DNA of 64,000 nt from Ensifer adhaerens (GTDB lineage: Bacteria > Pseudomonadota > Alphaproteobacteria > Rhizobiales > Rhizobiaceae), in NCBI RefSeq assembly GCF_002007205.1, contig NZ_LAZS01000005.1, forward strand, positions 1,054,001-1,118,000. Reading direction: 5' to 3'. A program made the translations under genes and the position numbers. How positions within the stretch are numbered: position 1 is the stretch's first letter; each line of letters opens with the position of its first letter. Of the stretch, positions 63,709-64,000 are shown in pieces. The notes under the pieces were generated by a model. That model did not search any database and was not told where the DNA came from. It was given only the letters and a program-made list of their open reading frames with translations.

Positions 63709-64000
63709 TCACTCGACGCCGAAGGCCGGATGATAAGCCACCGTACCGGCCGCCATCGCGCCGGAAAAAGCCAGCGCCATGAAATATTGCGGCGCACAAC
63801 CGGGGAATACAAGAGCCGATTCGTTGCGGAAACCGAACTTTTGATACAAGGCCGGATCGCCGACGACGACGCAGCCTGAGGCCCCTTCCGCCCGCAGCCA
63901 TTCGAGCCCTTCGAGGATCAGTTGCCTGCCGATGCCCTGGGCCTGAAGGTCCGGCTTGACCGAGACCGGGCCGAGCCCGAACCAGCCGGGTTCATCCGGC
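63709..64000 (-). CDS. GNAT N-acetyltransferase, C-terminal part (runs off right edge)
   Basis: The minus strand reads PDEPGWFGLGPVSVKPDLQA, then QGIGRQLILEGLEWLRAEGA and ALYQKFGFRNESALVFPG, ending HPAFGVE before a TGA at 63711-63709. This is the acetyl-CoA-binding half of a YhbS-type acetyltransferase. The N-terminus lies beyond the window. It is upstream of the DUF502 gene on the same strand with an 18-base gap, so they are probably co-transcribed. Confidence 0.88.
   Translation of the reverse strand, partial: PDEPGWFGLGPVSVKPDLQAQGIGRQLILEGLEWLRAEGASGCVVVGDPALYQKFGFRNESALVFPGCAPQYFMALAFSGAMAAGTVAYHPAFGVE

Overview
The window looks like a chromosomal segment of an alphaproteobacterium of the order Rhizobiales, most likely Sinorhizobium/Ensifer or a close relative. 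The reasons are the GC-rich coding sequence, a LexA of rhizobial type behind a GAAC-N7-GAAC SOS box, the adjacent glnB-glnA pair with NtrC/sigma-54 signals, and a run of ordinary rhizobial housekeeping genes (ald-lrp, cpdB, hlyU, ilvA, trkH, wrbA, gpt, nnrD/E, hspQ, an ialB-like gene, mfd, sdhE, recG). This is a judgement from recognisable proteins; no database search was run.

Positions 1 to about 20300 form an accessory island. From the left it carries a C5 DNA methyltransferase followed by the start of another gene cut by the window edge, an HNH endonuclease, a ComEC-like metallo-beta-lactamase-fold protein, a PIN-fold nuclease with a HEPN-like remnant in frame behind its stop codon, and an operon of a TnsA-like small protein and a soluble FtsH-like AAA+/metallopeptidase. 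Next come a VapC-type PIN toxin with a divergent small gene and a Tn7-like transposition module (a 129-aa HTH-like protein, TnsA, TnsB, TnsC, TniQ). A small gene, a candidate transposon terminus near 18606 and a second ComEC-like protein complete the island. Many of these are families often found in defence islands. If the terminus at 18606 is real, the cargo lies on the tnsA side and the other end is probably left of the window. The least familiar units are the TnsA-like/AAA+-M41 operon and the TnsA whose catalytic lysine seems to be arginine.

Positions 20490 to 45320 are mostly core chromosome: a GNAT gene, tRNA-Ala(CGC), two tandem paralogous secreted proteins, lexA, tRNA-Cys(GCA), a membrane-anchored nuclease-like protein, tRNA-Asn(GTT), photolyase, cyclopropane fatty acid synthase, a paired SMR transporter, an SDR, and a sulfur/amino-acid cluster (cysteine synthase, AlaX, SseA, GNAT). 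Alanine dehydrogenase with its divergent Lrp-type regulator follows, then a diguanylate cyclase, CpdB, HlyU, threonine dehydratase, TrkH, a secreted protein and a HAD hydrolase. About 520 bp without a gene then precede tRNA-Leu(TAA) and contain an inverted copy of that tRNA's anticodon arm.

Positions 46000 to 64000 carry two small conserved proteins, WrbA, a CinA-like protein, Gpt, the bifunctional NAD(P)HX repair enzyme, glnB-glnA, HspQ, an IalB-like protein, a YejA-like solute-binding protein, a DsbA/FrnE-type oxidoreductase, Mfd, SdhE, RecG, a DUF502 membrane protein and a GNAT gene cut by the right edge. Strong intrinsic terminators separate many transcription units. I saw no rRNA gene and no CRISPR array.
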